Origin: Saccharicrinis sp963663905 | GTDB taxonomy: Bacteria; Bacteroidota; Bacteroidia; Bacteroidales; Marinilabiliaceae | Length of the DNA: 64,000 nucleotides | Direction of reading: 5' to 3' | Assembly (NCBI GenBank): GCA_963663905.2 | Contig: OY760657.1 | Location: forward strand, 2,542,001-2,606,000 | Shown here: positions 54,587-63,791 of the stretch, in pieces | How positions within the stretch are numbered: the stretch's first letter is position 1 | Layout: each line of letters opens with the position of its first letter | The notes under the pieces: generated by a model | Told to the model about the DNA's origin: nothing | The model's input: the letters and a program-made list of their open reading frames with translations, nothing else | The model's database searches: none | Program-made: the position numbers and the translations under genes

Positions 54587-56128
54587 ATGATTAGCGAAAA
54601 AGACCTCAACTACCTTAACAAAAAAGGAATATCTACCGAGCAAGTTGAATATCAATTAAATCAGTTTAAAACAGGATTTCCATTTATGGATATCCAGAAG
54701 CCAGCTTCAATTGGAGATGGCATTATTAATTTGGACGAGGAACAAAAGTTGATGTTCACCGATCAATACAGAAATGGTATTGATGAAGGATTAACTATTT
54801 TAAAATTCGTTCCTGCTTCTGGTGCTGCCACGAGAATGTTTAAGGACTTATTTGGTTTTATTAATGCAGATAAACAAAAACAAGAAGAACTGAAGACCAA
54901 AGGACCAATAAATGACTTTCTTTCTCATGTTCAATACTTTGCTTTCTCTAAAGAACTGGAATCTTTATGTGGTATAAACTTTTCTGATGAAAGTGCTGTC
55001 TTTGAAAACGGAGCCTTAATAATTGAAAAACTTTTACTTCCAGAAGGATTAAATTACGGTAATTATCCTAAAGGTGTATTACTATTTCATAAGGAGGACG
55101 AAAAATCTACTACTCCAATTGAAGAACACATGATTGAAGGTGCCTTATACGGTCAGGATAATGAAGGTATTGTAAATCTTCACTTTACAGTTTCGGAAGA
55201 TCACATCGAACTGTTTAAGAACATTGTAAACAAGAACATATCGATGTTTGAAGCAAAATACGATGTTAAATATGAAATTTCATATTCAACTCAAAAAGCT
55301 TACACTGACACCATTGCTGTTAATCCCGACAATACACCTTTCAGAACTGAAGAGGGGGAATTATTATTTAGACCAGGAGGACATGGAGCCCTAATTGAAA
55401 ACTTAAATGATTTGGATGCTGATATTATTTTTATAAAAAATATCGATAATGTTGTTCCTGCATACAGATTAAAAGATACTATTCAATACAAAGAAGCACT
55501 TTCAGGAGTATTGTATTTTTACCAACAAAAAATATTTGAATATTTAGAAAGTCTTGAAGAAAACAATGATGACAACGAATTAATTGAAGAAATCATTGAT
55601 TTCATGCAAGTTGAATTATTCCTTGAAATCCCTGAAAATCTGTCTTCTAAAGAAAATAAAATTGATTTTATTAAATCAAAACTAAACCGTCCAATCAGAG
55701 TTTGCGGAATGGTAAAGAATGAAGGCGAACCCGGTGGAGGACCTTTCTGGGGAATTGGTAAAAACAATGAAGTTTCACTGCAAGTTGTAGAAAGCTCACA
55801 AATAGATCTTAACGACAACGCTAAAAAGAAAATCCTGCAACAAAGCACTCACTTTAATCCTGTAGATTTAATTTGCGGAACCAAGGACTATAAAGGCAAT
55901 AAGTTTAACCTATTAAATTATGTAGATCCAAAAACAGGTTTTATTTCAAACAAATCTCTTAATGGTAAAGAACTAAAAGCTTTGGAATTACCTGGATTAT
56001 GGAATGGAGCCATGTCTGACTGGACTACTTTATTCGTTGAAGTTCCTGTTAGTACTTTTAATCCGGTAAAAACAGTAAATGACCTACTTCGTGTTCAACA
56101 TCAACCAGAAGGCGTAGAACAACATTAA
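54587..56128 (+). CDS. DUF4301 protein
   Basis: The 513-residue protein belongs to DUF4301, found mostly in Bacteroidota. Landmarks include FVPASGAATRMFKDLFGF near 75-92 and LLFRPGGHGALIENLNDLDA near 260-279, then MVKNEGEPGGGPFWG near 375-389; the Gly-rich and Arg-containing segments suggest nucleotide or sugar-phosphate binding, similar in flavour to nucleotidyltransferases. Cytoplasmic, no signal. Function unknown. A strong terminator follows. Confidence 0.85.
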   Translation: MISEKDLNYLNKKGISTEQVEYQLNQFKTGFPFMDIQKPASIGDGIINLDEEQKLMFTDQYRNGIDEGLTILKFVPASGAATRMFKDLFGFINADKQKQEELKTKGPINDFLSHVQYFAFSKELESLCGINFSDESAVFENGALIIEKLLLPEGLNYGNYPKGVLLFHKEDEKSTTPIEEHMIEGALYGQDNEGIVNLHFTVSEDHIELFKNIVNKNISMFEAKYDVKYEISYSTQKAYTDTIAVNPDNTPFRTEEGELLFRPGGHGALIENLNDLDADIIFIKNIDNVVPAYRLKDTIQYKEALSGVLYFYQQKIFEYLESLEENNDDNELIEEIIDFMQVELFLEIPENLSSKENKIDFIKSKLNRPIRVCGMVKNEGEPGGGPFWGIGKNNEVSLQVVESSQIDLNDNAKKKILQQSTHFNPVDLICGTKDYKGNKFNLLNYVDPKTGFISNKSLNGKELKALELPGLWNGAMSDWTTLFVEVPVSTFNPVKTVNDLLRVQHQPEGVEQH

Positions 56129-56139
56129 CAAATATTTAC

Positions 56140-56183
56140 AAAAGGACATTGTTTAGTTAATTAGTTATTAACAATGTCCTTTT
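56140..56183 (+). terminator. Terminator of the DUF4301 gene
   Basis: AAAAGGACATTGTT (56140-56153) and AACAATGTCCTTTT (56170-56183) form a perfect 14-base stem 12 bases after the stop. Confidence 0.85.
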
Positions 56184-56253
56184 GTTATAAACAATTCATT
56201 GTATAAATACAAATTTATGGTAATTTTGTCTACTAAATTCAAAGTGTGGATAT

Positions 56254-57657
56254 ATGCAAGAATACTCTCACGCAGATCAAGAAGGGACAAGGGAGACGGT
56301 AGAACGATTTGAGGAATTGGTACAATTAAACCAAGAATCCTATTTTGATGTGTTCCAGATTGAATCAATTTTTGATTACTATCATCAAAACAACATATTA
56401 GATAAGGCAGAAATGGCTATATCTATGGGTTTGAGACAACATCCAGATTCTACAAATTTAAAGCTTAAGCTTAGTACTCTTTATCTTGAATTAGATAAAG
56501 AAGAAGAAGCTTTGGATGTACTAAACTATCTTAAGGAGGTTGAATCAAATAATGCTGAGGTATTTTTAAATTTGGGGATCATACATACTCGTTTTGCAGA
56601 AAAAAATGATGCCATTAAGAATTTCGAGTTAGCTCTTAAACATTGCATTTCTGAAGATTTAGCTGATTATATTTTCGAAATCAGCTTCAATTTAAATCAA
56701 GAAGGATATTACCTTGAAGCAAAAAATTTAATCAATTATTATTTAAAGCAGTTTTCAAATAACGAGAACATCTTATTTGAATTGGCATATGCCTACGATA
56801 AGCTAAATGAAATTGATCAAGGAATTGAAACATACAACAATTTACTTGACATCAATCCATACCTGGAAAATGCATGGTATAATTTAGGTATATTGTATAA
56901 TAAGCAAGAAAATTTCACTGATGCAATTGAGGCTTATAATATAACAATAGCCATTGCACCTAATCTTTCTGAAGCATATTTCAACAAAGCAAACAGTTTG
57001 GCTCAAACCGGAAAATTCATTGAGGCACTTAACTGTTATGCCGAATACATTTCATACTCATACCCTAGCACTATTACTTATTATTACATGGGTGATTGCT
57101 GGGAAAATCTGGGAAATTACAATTTAGCATCCAGATTATACAAAGCTGCAGTTGAATTAGATCCATATCACATGGAATCATTACGTTCTCTAGGACGTAC
57201 ATCTTATAAAGTTCAGGACTACGAAACAAGTATTTTTGCCTTTGATAAAGCAGTTAGTATCGATCCTAAATCCTCAGACCTATGGAGAGCCTTAGGAAAA
57301 AGCTATAAAAAATTCAAAAAACCGGCAGAAGCAAAACGCTGCCTAAAAAGAGCTTTAATCAACCAGCATCAGGACACTAAAAACTGGATTGAGATGTATG
57401 AGTTCTTGGAAGAAAACGAAAAAGAGTTCAATGCAATTCCATTTTTGGAACTTCTTTTAAGCAAGGATCAATCCAATGGAGCATTGCACTATCTAGCTGC
57501 AATTATTTATAACAAATTCAACAAACAAAAGCAATCATTAGATCATTTAATAATCGCACGCCAATTATTACCTGAAGATCTAGAATTTGTATTAAATAGA
57601 TATCCTGCATTGGTATCAATGCCTGAAATTGCAGAATATATCAACTCACAACCATAA
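56254..57657 (+). CDS. Tetratricopeptide repeat protein
   Basis: The 467-residue protein is built of about ten TPR units, each with the A/G-8, Y-11 and A-27-type pattern (for example ENAWYNLGILYNKQENFTDA, SEAYFNKANSLAQTGKFIEA, MESLRSLGRTSYKVQDYETS). It has no signal peptide or membrane span. TPR superhelices bind partner proteins; the partner is unknown. A terminator follows at 57683. Confidence 0.9.
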   Translation: MQEYSHADQEGTRETVERFEELVQLNQESYFDVFQIESIFDYYHQNNILDKAEMAISMGLRQHPDSTNLKLKLSTLYLELDKEEEALDVLNYLKEVESNNAEVFLNLGIIHTRFAEKNDAIKNFELALKHCISEDLADYIFEISFNLNQEGYYLEAKNLINYYLKQFSNNENILFELAYAYDKLNEIDQGIETYNNLLDINPYLENAWYNLGILYNKQENFTDAIEAYNITIAIAPNLSEAYFNKANSLAQTGKFIEALNCYAEYISYSYPSTITYYYMGDCWENLGNYNLASRLYKAAVELDPYHMESLRSLGRTSYKVQDYETSIFAFDKAVSIDPKSSDLWRALGKSYKKFKKPAEAKRCLKRALINQHQDTKNWIEMYEFLEENEKEFNAIPFLELLLSKDQSNGALHYLAAIIYNKFNKQKQSLDHLIIARQLLPEDLEFVLNRYPALVSMPEIAEYINSQP

Positions 57658-57682
57658 CTTATTATTCACATATCATCTTTGG

Positions 57683-57712
57683 ACAAACTAATCAATTCCA
57701 ATTAGTTTGTCT
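57683..57712 (+). terminator. Terminator of the TPR gene
   Basis: GACAAACTAAT (57683-57693) and ATTAGTTTGTC (57702-57712) form a perfect 11-base stem, directly upstream of the DUF368 gene start. Confidence 0.75.
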
Positions 57713-57727
57713 TTCAACCACAAGACA

Positions 57728-58648
57728 ATGAAAGAGAACAATAGTAAAATATTTGTTTCAAATATTTTTAAAGGCATGGCCATGGGTGCTGCCAACGTTA
57801 TTCCTGGAGTATCCGGAGGAACAATTGCATTAATTACAGGAATTTTTGAAAGACTAATTGATGCCATAAAATCATTCGATTTAAAAGCCTTTAAATTACT
57901 CTTTAAAGGAAAAATAAAGGACTTTTTGGAATATATAGATTTTTGGTTCTTAGTTTCTGTTTTTTTAGGAGTAGGTATAGCTATTGTTTCATTAGCCAGA
58001 ATTTTTAAATTTCTTTTTGAGAATTACCCGGTTTACATTTGGGCTTATTTCTTTGGACTTGTTTTAGCCAGCGTTTATTTTGTAGGTAAAACTGTTCAAA
58101 AATGGAATATTAGTAGTTTAGTAACTTTCATTATCGGAAGTGCCATCGCTATTTCAATTAGTGTACTAACTCCCGCATCTGAAAATAGTTCAACAATATA
58201 TTTATTCATCTGTGGAATTATAGCAATCTGTAGTATGATTATTCCTGGTTTATCCGGATCTTTTGTCCTTATTTTAATGGGAAACTACCAACTTGTTATG
58301 ATCAATGCCGTTAGTGAATTAAACTTCAAAGTACTTTTACCTGTAGGAATTGGAGCTGGAATAGGTTTAGTTGGATTTTCACATTTCCTTTCCTGGTTGT
58401 TAAAGAAATACCATAATCAAACTGTTGCCATGTTAACAGGATTTGTATTAGGATCTTTAGGAATACTATGGCCATGGAAAGAAACAATCACTCAAACATT
58501 TGGCGAAAAAGTAAAAACCATTGGATACGATTGGTTTTTACCTAAAGCAAATTCAGAGTTTTTTATTGCTTTAGTTTTTATTATATTAGGTATAGCTAGT
58601 ATTTGGATCACAGAATACCTTGGTTCAAAGAAAGTAAAAACGGCTTAG
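57728..58648 (+). CDS. DUF368 membrane protein (PopT-type undecaprenyl-phosphate translocase)
   Basis: From the ATG at 57728 (306 residues) the protein has about nine spans and two internal repeats of the signature: ANVIPGVSGGTIALITG near 21-37 and MIIPGLSGSFVLILMG near 174-189. DUF368 proteins were shown elsewhere to flip the lipid carrier undecaprenyl phosphate back across the inner membrane for wall and surface glycan synthesis. An earlier ATG (57707) adds seven residues and lies in the terminator stem, so it is less likely. It is followed 26 bases later by aroE. Confidence 0.88.
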   Translation: MKENNSKIFVSNIFKGMAMGAANVIPGVSGGTIALITGIFERLIDAIKSFDLKAFKLLFKGKIKDFLEYIDFWFLVSVFLGVGIAIVSLARIFKFLFENYPVYIWAYFFGLVLASVYFVGKTVQKWNISSLVTFIIGSAIAISISVLTPASENSSTIYLFICGIIAICSMIIPGLSGSFVLILMGNYQLVMINAVSELNFKVLLPVGIGAGIGLVGFSHFLSWLLKKYHNQTVAMLTGFVLGSLGILWPWKETITQTFGEKVKTIGYDWFLPKANSEFFIALVFIILGIASIWITEYLGSKKVKTA

Positions 58649-58674
58649 TTTAAATTGATAAAAACACTTGAGTT

Positions 58675-59421
58675 ATGAAAACATTTGGACTAATTGGATA
58701 TCCGCTCTCAAAATCATTTTCACAAAAATATTTCACTGAAAAATTTGATGAGGAACAAATAAAAGCCAGATACCTTAACTTTTCAATTGCTTCAATAGAT
58801 GAATTTCCAGAATTAGTTTCTCATCACCCTTATATAGGAGGCTTAAACGTTACCATTCCATACAAGGAAAAAGTAATTCAATATCTGGATGATTTAGATC
58901 CAATCTCAAAAGAAGTTGGAGCTGTTAATGTGATTAAATTCGACTGGAGTAACCCTAAGAAACCAAAACTTACAGGATACAATTCTGATATCATCGGTTT
59001 TTTAGAGTCAATAAAACCTCTAATAAAACTAAATCATAAAAAAGCATTAGTACTAGGTACAGGAGGCGCAGCAAAAGCTGTTGGTTATGCTTTAAAATCA
59101 TTAGGTATTGAATACAAATTGGTTTCAAGAACACCTGAAGGTGAGAATCAGATTAGCTATCATTCCCTTAATGAAAACATAATAAAGGACCATACTGTAA
59201 TTGTAAATACAACCCCATTAGGAATGTATGGAAACATGGATGCAAAACCGGAGATTCCATATCACTATTGCAATAGCGATCATCTGTTTTACGATTTAGT
59301 ATACAACCCTGAAGTTACAGCCTTTTTACATGCAGGCCAAAAACAAGGTGCAACAATTAAGAATGGCCTAGAAATGCTTCACTTGCAAGCTGAAGCTGCC
59401 TGGGAAATATGGAATAAATAA
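58675..59421 (+). CDS. aroE: Shikimate dehydrogenase
   Basis: The 248-residue protein has GLIGYPLSKSFS at the N-terminus, NVTIPYK with the catalytic Lys near 59-65, GTGGAAKAVGYAL as the NADP-binding loop, and NGLEMLHLQAEAAW at the C-terminus. It reduces 3-dehydroshikimate to shikimate in aromatic amino-acid synthesis. It follows DUF368 directly, with a strong terminator after. Confidence 0.95.
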   Translation: MKTFGLIGYPLSKSFSQKYFTEKFDEEQIKARYLNFSIASIDEFPELVSHHPYIGGLNVTIPYKEKVIQYLDDLDPISKEVGAVNVIKFDWSNPKKPKLTGYNSDIIGFLESIKPLIKLNHKKALVLGTGGAAKAVGYALKSLGIEYKLVSRTPEGENQISYHSLNENIIKDHTVIVNTTPLGMYGNMDAKPEIPYHYCNSDHLFYDLVYNPEVTAFLHAGQKQGATIKNGLEMLHLQAEAAWEIWNK

Positions 59422-59441
59422 TACCGAAATATATTATAGCA

Positions 59442-59466
59442 AAAGCGACCTTCAACAGGTCGCTTT
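59442..59466 (+). terminator. Terminator between aroE and truA
   Basis: AAAGCGACCT (59442-59451) and AGGTCGCTTT (59457-59466) form a perfect 10-base stem, followed by T8. It can serve both convergent genes. Confidence 0.92.
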
Positions 59467-59469
59467 TTT

Positions 59470-60234
59470 TTATTTTGATTTTATTACTGAGACAAATATA
59501 TTTTCAGGATATCCTACATCGATTAAATATAAGGCATGAGCAGGAACTGAAGTCCCTGCATCTCCTCTATCCTTGGCTTCAATGGTTGATTTAAATTGAT
59601 TTATAGTCATTCTCCCACGACCAACCTCCAGCAAAGTACCAACAATAGCCCTTACCATATTACGCAAAAATCGATCTGCTTTGATTGTAAAAACCCACTT
59701 GTCATTTTTAAATTCCCACTTCGCAAAAGCAATCTTACAGTTATTGGTTTTTACATCAGTATGCAACTTACTAAAACTTGTAAAATCTATATAATTAAAC
59801 AATTCCTCTGCTGCTTGATTCATCAATTCAAAATCGAGTGATACATGTGATTGGTATGCTAATTCCTGTAAGAAAGGATTCTTTTGCTCAACCAAATGAT
59901 ATTCATATGTTCTGGAAATTGCAGAAAACCGGCTATGCGCTTCTTCATCCACTTTTTTTAAAGAATAAATTACTATATCCTTTGGTAAAAATTTATTGAT
60001 TTTATAACAAAACTGCTGAGCATCTATATCTTCCTTTTCACTATCAAAGTGAGCAACAAAATAAGTAGCATGAACTCCGGTATCCGTCCTTCCACAACCA
60101 ACAATATTAATATCCTCCCGCAATATTTTTCCTATACAATCATTCAATTTTTCCTGAACAGAAATAGCATTGGGTTGAATTTGCCAACCATAATAATTCT
60201 TTCCATTATATGCGAGTTCCAAAAAATATCTCAT
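59470..60234 (-). CDS. truA: tRNA pseudouridine synthase A
   Basis: The 254-residue protein has the TruA catalytic motif GCGRTDTGVHA with the nucleophile Asp (about residue 51), the N-terminal LELAYNGKNYYGWQIQPNA, and FLRNMVRAIVGTLLEVG near 190-206. It makes pseudouridine at positions 38-40 of tRNA anticodon arms. Between its start and rimO lies a degenerate repeat tract. Confidence 0.96.
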   Translation of the reverse strand: MRYFLELAYNGKNYYGWQIQPNAISVQEKLNDCIGKILREDINIVGCGRTDTGVHATYFVAHFDSEKEDIDAQQFCYKINKFLPKDIVIYSLKKVDEEAHSRFSAISRTYEYHLVEQKNPFLQELAYQSHVSLDFELMNQAAEELFNYIDFTSFSKLHTDVKTNNCKIAFAKWEFKNDKWVFTIKADRFLRNMVRAIVGTLLEVGRGRMTINQFKSTIEAKDRGDAGTSVPAHALYLIDVGYPENIFVSVIKSK

Positions 60235-60245
60235 CTCTAAACTAG

Positions 60246-60343
60246 TTCTCAGTAATCAGTGGTTATCAGCCTCTACCTACGCATTACTACCTACCGAATA
60301 CTTTTTAATGTTTACTACCTAATGCTTACTGCCTACTGTTTAC
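60246..60343. repeat. Degenerate tract of CTACC/TTACT words
   Basis: Nearly 100 bases are built of short imperfect words (CTACCTACG, ATTACTACCTACCG, TTTACTACCTAATG, CTTACTGCCTACTG). It overlaps the end of rimO by a few bases. Confidence 0.65.
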
Positions 60344-61640
60344 CATTAATAACTTCACCAAAAAGATCATAAGCTTCTGCATCAGTAATTTTTGTCTGAT
60401 AAAACTCTCCTATTTTTAATTCACCTTTTTCAACTGGAATTAAGACTTCAGGATCTACTTCCGGGGAATCAAATTCTGTTCTTCCAATAAAATAGTCCTC
60501 CTCTTCTCTATCAATAATCACTTTAAATTCCTTGCCTATTTTCTCCTGATTAATCTCCCAACTAATCTGCTCCTGAACCTGCATAATAGCATCCGCGCGC
60601 TCTTGCTTTACCTCCTCTGGTACATCATCTTTATAAGCACGATACGAATGCGTATCTTCTTCATGCGAATATGGGAAAACTCCCAATCGCTCAAAACGCA
60701 TTTCTTTAACAAAATCCAATAATTCTTTAAAATCCTGCTCCGTTTCTCCAGGGTGGCCTGCAATCAATGTCGTTCTTAAGTGAATTCCAGGAACATCCTT
60801 GCGCATTCTTTCCAAAAGCTTATATGTATCTGCTTTTGTTACATTACGCCTCATAATCTTCAACATTGGATCACTAATATGCTGCAATGCAATATCAAGA
60901 TAATTACAAACATTTGGATGTTCGTTCATCACTTTTAATACATCATACGGAAAGCCTGCAGGATAAGCATAGTGCAATCGAACCCAGTCAATTCCATCCA
61001 CATCTGCAATTTTTTTAGTCAGCTCTCCCAAACGCATTTGCTTATAATTATCCAATCCATAGAAAGATAAATCCTGAGCAATCATTTGTAATTCACGAAC
61101 TCCTGTTGATGCCAGACGCTGTGCTTCATCAATCAATTCCTCCATTGGTTTTGATTTGTGCTTACCTGTAATTAATGGAATAGCACAGTAAGAACAAGTT
61201 CGATTACAACCTTCTGATATTTTAAAATAAGCGTAATGATCTGGTGTTGTTAACGATCGTTCATTACGTAAATCTGCTCTATAGGCATACCCTAAATCCT
61301 CCACAATTTTTTTCCAGTCGAACTTACCATAAATGGCATCCACCTCCGGAAGTTCCATTTTAAGTTGTTGAAAATAACGCTCTGACAAGCACCCCATCAC
61401 ATACAACTTCTCAATATCACCTCGTTTTTTTGCTTCAGCAAAATTTAAAATTGTTTCAATGGATTCTTCTTTTGCATCACCTATAAAACCACACGTATTA
61501 ATAATGGCAATCTGACCTTCCGGACTAGGGGAATCATGTGCAACAGAAAAACCATTAGCTTCAAATTGCTTAATTAATGATTCTGAATCAACCAAATTTT
61601 TTGAACATCCCAACGTTACAACATCAATCTTTTTCTTCAT
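60333..61640 (-). CDS. rimO: Ribosomal protein S12 methylthiotransferase
   Basis: The 435-residue protein has the UPF0004 domain with C12, C50 and C84 for the auxiliary cluster, radical SAM CNRTCSYC (C145, C149, C152), and a C-terminal TRAM domain (residues ~370-435). It methylthiolates Asp88 of S12. ftsY lies upstream, 122 bases away. Confidence 0.96.
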   Translation of the reverse strand: MKKKIDVVTLGCSKNLVDSESLIKQFEANGFSVAHDSPSPEGQIAIINTCGFIGDAKEESIETILNFAEAKKRGDIEKLYVMGCLSERYFQQLKMELPEVDAIYGKFDWKKIVEDLGYAYRADLRNERSLTTPDHYAYFKISEGCNRTCSYCAIPLITGKHKSKPMEELIDEAQRLASTGVRELQMIAQDLSFYGLDNYKQMRLGELTKKIADVDGIDWVRLHYAYPAGFPYDVLKVMNEHPNVCNYLDIALQHISDPMLKIMRRNVTKADTYKLLERMRKDVPGIHLRTTLIAGHPGETEQDFKELLDFVKEMRFERLGVFPYSHEEDTHSYRAYKDDVPEEVKQERADAIMQVQEQISWEINQEKIGKEFKVIIDREEEDYFIGRTEFDSPEVDPEVLIPVEKGELKIGEFYQTKITDAEAYDLFGEVINGKQ

Positions 61641-61762
61641 TCTTTAAAGTTTAGAGACAATAAATACCCAAGTTCAGCCTCACAATTCAACAATAAACAT
61701 TATTAAAATAACAAAGGCCACCTTCAAAACAGGCAGCCCAATATATTGTTCTGGAAATTTCC

Positions 61763-62713
61763 TTAATTAAATAGAGAATCTACAAACTCTTTACGATTAA
61801 ATACTTGCAAATCATCAATACCTTCACCAATTCCAATATATTTAACCGGAATTTGAAACTGATCAGAAACACCAATTACAACTCCTCCTTTTGCAGTTCC
61901 ATCCAGTTTTGTAATTACTAAAGCATTCACCTCAGTTGCTTTTGTAAATTCTTTTGCTTGTTCAAATGCATTTTGCCCAGTAGATCCATCCAAAACCAAT
62001 ATTATTTCATTTGGTGTATTAGGAACTACTTTTTGCATCACTTTTTTAACCTTAGTCAACTCATTCATCAAGTTAACCTTATTATGCAATCGACCAGCTG
62101 TATCAATAATCACAACATCTGCACCCTGTGATTTTGCTGAAGATAATGTATCATAAGCAACAGAAGCCGGATCCGACCCCATACTTTGTTTAATCAAAGG
62201 AACATCAACCCTGTCTGCCCATACCTGCAACTGCTCTATTGCCGCAGCTCTAAATGTATCAGCAGCACCTAAAACTACTTTTTTACCTGCAGATTTAAAT
62301 TTATGAGCTAACTTACCAATCGTTGTTGTTTTTCCAACGCCATTAACACCTACAACCATAATCACATATGGTTCATCACTTTTTGGCAACTCAAAGTCAC
62401 CTTCTCCCTCAACTTGGTTTTCTGATAAAAGAGCAACAATCTCCTCTTTTAAAATACTATTTAACTCTGAAGTGCTTAAAAACTTATCTCTTGCTACACG
62501 CTCCTCTATTCTTTCTATAATTTTCAAAGTAGTATCGACTCCCACATCTGAGGTAATCAACACTTCTTCAAGCTCATCAAGAACTACATCATCAACTTTA
62601 GAACGCCCTGCAACTGCGCGAGTCAGCTTTTTAAAAACACTTTCTTTTGTTTTAGCTAACCCTTTGTCAAGGATTTCTTTTTTTTCTTTTGTAAAACTTC
62701 CGAATAATCCCAT
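61763..62713 (-). CDS. ftsY: Signal recognition particle receptor FtsY
   Basis: The 316-residue protein has the NG domains with MVVGVNGVGKTTTIGKLAHK near 118-137, DTFRAAA, DTAGRLHNK and TKLDGTAKGG. The long acidic A domain of E. coli is missing, as in most bacteria. It docks SRP-ribosome complexes at the inner membrane. It lies downstream of the L28-L33-DUF4295 cluster, after a terminator. Confidence 0.96.
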   Translation of the reverse strand: MGLFGSFTKEKKEILDKGLAKTKESVFKKLTRAVAGRSKVDDVVLDELEEVLITSDVGVDTTLKIIERIEERVARDKFLSTSELNSILKEEIVALLSENQVEGEGDFELPKSDEPYVIMVVGVNGVGKTTTIGKLAHKFKSAGKKVVLGAADTFRAAAIEQLQVWADRVDVPLIKQSMGSDPASVAYDTLSSAKSQGADVVIIDTAGRLHNKVNLMNELTKVKKVMQKVVPNTPNEIILVLDGSTGQNAFEQAKEFTKATEVNALVITKLDGTAKGGVVIGVSDQFQIPVKYIGIGEGIDDLQVFNRKEFVDSLFN

Positions 62714-62880
62714 ATCTTAATAAAAATAGAATAACAGACTTTGAGACAATAGAGAATAGAAAAACATTAATATTGAAGCAAGACCTTCAAACATAACTTT
62801 CATTAACTAATCAAACTACTGCTGAATGAATGAGTTAAATATATAAAAAATAACGAATTAAGCTATAATTCTTTAACACA

Positions 62881-62914
62881 AAAAAGCTTCCCTTAGAACT
62901 AAAGGAAGCTTTTT
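62881..62914 (-). terminator. Terminator after DUF4295
   Basis: AAAAAGCTTCC (62881-62891) and GGAAGCTTTTT (62904-62914) form a perfect 11-base stem, separating the ribosomal protein cluster from ftsY. Confidence 0.9.
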
Positions 62915-62939
62915 TGATAAAGTCTTTTGCTACGCAAAA

Positions 62940-63092
62940 TTATTTTTTGAAAAAATCTTTCACTTCTTCATTGGTTACAATCTCTTCTTTAAAAGAGTAT
63001 GCACCAGTTTTAGGCGACTTAACCATTTTGATCACTTTAGCGTGACCTTTACCGCCTCCCTTTTGTAGTGTTGCTACCGCTTTCTTAGCCAT
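62940..63092 (-). CDS. DUF4295 small basic protein
   Basis: Reading the minus strand gives a 50-residue protein beginning MAKKAVATLQKGGGKGHAKV and ending VTNEEVKDFFKK. DUF4295 is a Bacteroidota-specific family always near rpmG and probably ribosome-linked. It follows rpmG by 11 bases. Lys-rich and no membrane segment. Confidence 0.9.
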   Translation of the reverse strand: MAKKAVATLQKGGGKGHAKVIKMVKSPKTGAYSFKEEIVTNEEVKDFFKK

Positions 63093-63103
63093 GATTCAAA
63101 GAT

Positions 63104-63292
63104 TTATTTAATTTCTCTATGAATAGTATAACGCTTCAAAATTGGGTTATACTTTTTTAATTCCATTCTATCAGGAGTGTTTTTTCTGTTTTTAACAGTG
63201 ATATATCTGCTAGTTCCAGGCATTCCACTCTCTTTATGCTCTGTACATTCAAGAATTACTTGAATTCTATTACCTTTTGCTTTCTTAGCCAT
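63104..63292 (-). CDS. rpmG: 50S ribosomal protein L33
   Basis: The 62-residue protein has the L33 pattern (RIQVILECTEHKESGMPGTS, KNTPDRMELKKYNP). Only one Cys is present, so it is the zinc-free form. It lies 12 bases after rpmB in the same operon. Confidence 0.96.
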   Translation of the reverse strand: MAKKAKGNRIQVILECTEHKESGMPGTSRYITVKNRKNTPDRMELKKYNPILKRYTIHREIK

Positions 63293-63304
63293 CTCTTAAT
63301 CCCC

Positions 63305-63547
63305 TTAAAATTTAGTTATATAACCTTTTTCCTGAGCGGATTTCAAAGCAGCATTTAAACCAACTTTGTTGATCATTCTTAGGCCAGAAGCTGAAACCCT
63401 TAGGTCAATCCATCGCTCCTCCTCAACAAGGAAGAAACGCTTTTTAAATAGATTCACATCGAATCTTCTTTTGGTTCTTCTTTTTGAGTGAGAAACATTG
63501 TTCCCAACCATGAACCTCTTTCCAGTTATTTGACAAACTCTTGACAT
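63305..63547 (-). CDS. rpmB: 50S ribosomal protein L28
   Basis: The 80-residue protein begins MSRVCQITGKRFMVGNNVSH and continues with the basic SKRRTKRRFDVNLFKKRF segment. It leads the L28-L33-DUF4295 unit. Confidence 0.97.
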   Translation of the reverse strand: MSRVCQITGKRFMVGNNVSHSKRRTKRRFDVNLFKKRFFLVEEERWIDLRVSASGLRMINKVGLNAALKSAQEKGYITKF

Positions 63548-63704
63548 TTTTCAATCGTTTTATTCGGATACATTTTTCAAACAGAGCGCAAAATAAGTTA
63601 TTTTTATTGTAAATAACAAATAAACGCGAACAAATTATTTTATTTTTTTGATGATAATAATTCCTCCAAATCATATCTCTTCAAAAAACTTTCAATATTA
63701 ACTA

Positions 63705-63749
63705 TTTAAACCATAATAATCATCTCATTTACAATTATTATGGTTTAAA
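63705..63749 (-). terminator. Long hairpin after the sorting-domain gene
   Basis: TTTAAACCATAATAAT (63705-63720) and its exact complement (63734-63749) form a perfect 16-base stem 43 bases after the stop of the right-edge gene. The T tail is weak. Confidence 0.65.
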
Positions 63750-63791
63750 AGACTATATATTCTATTTATAAAGATGTTTAATTACTCAAAA

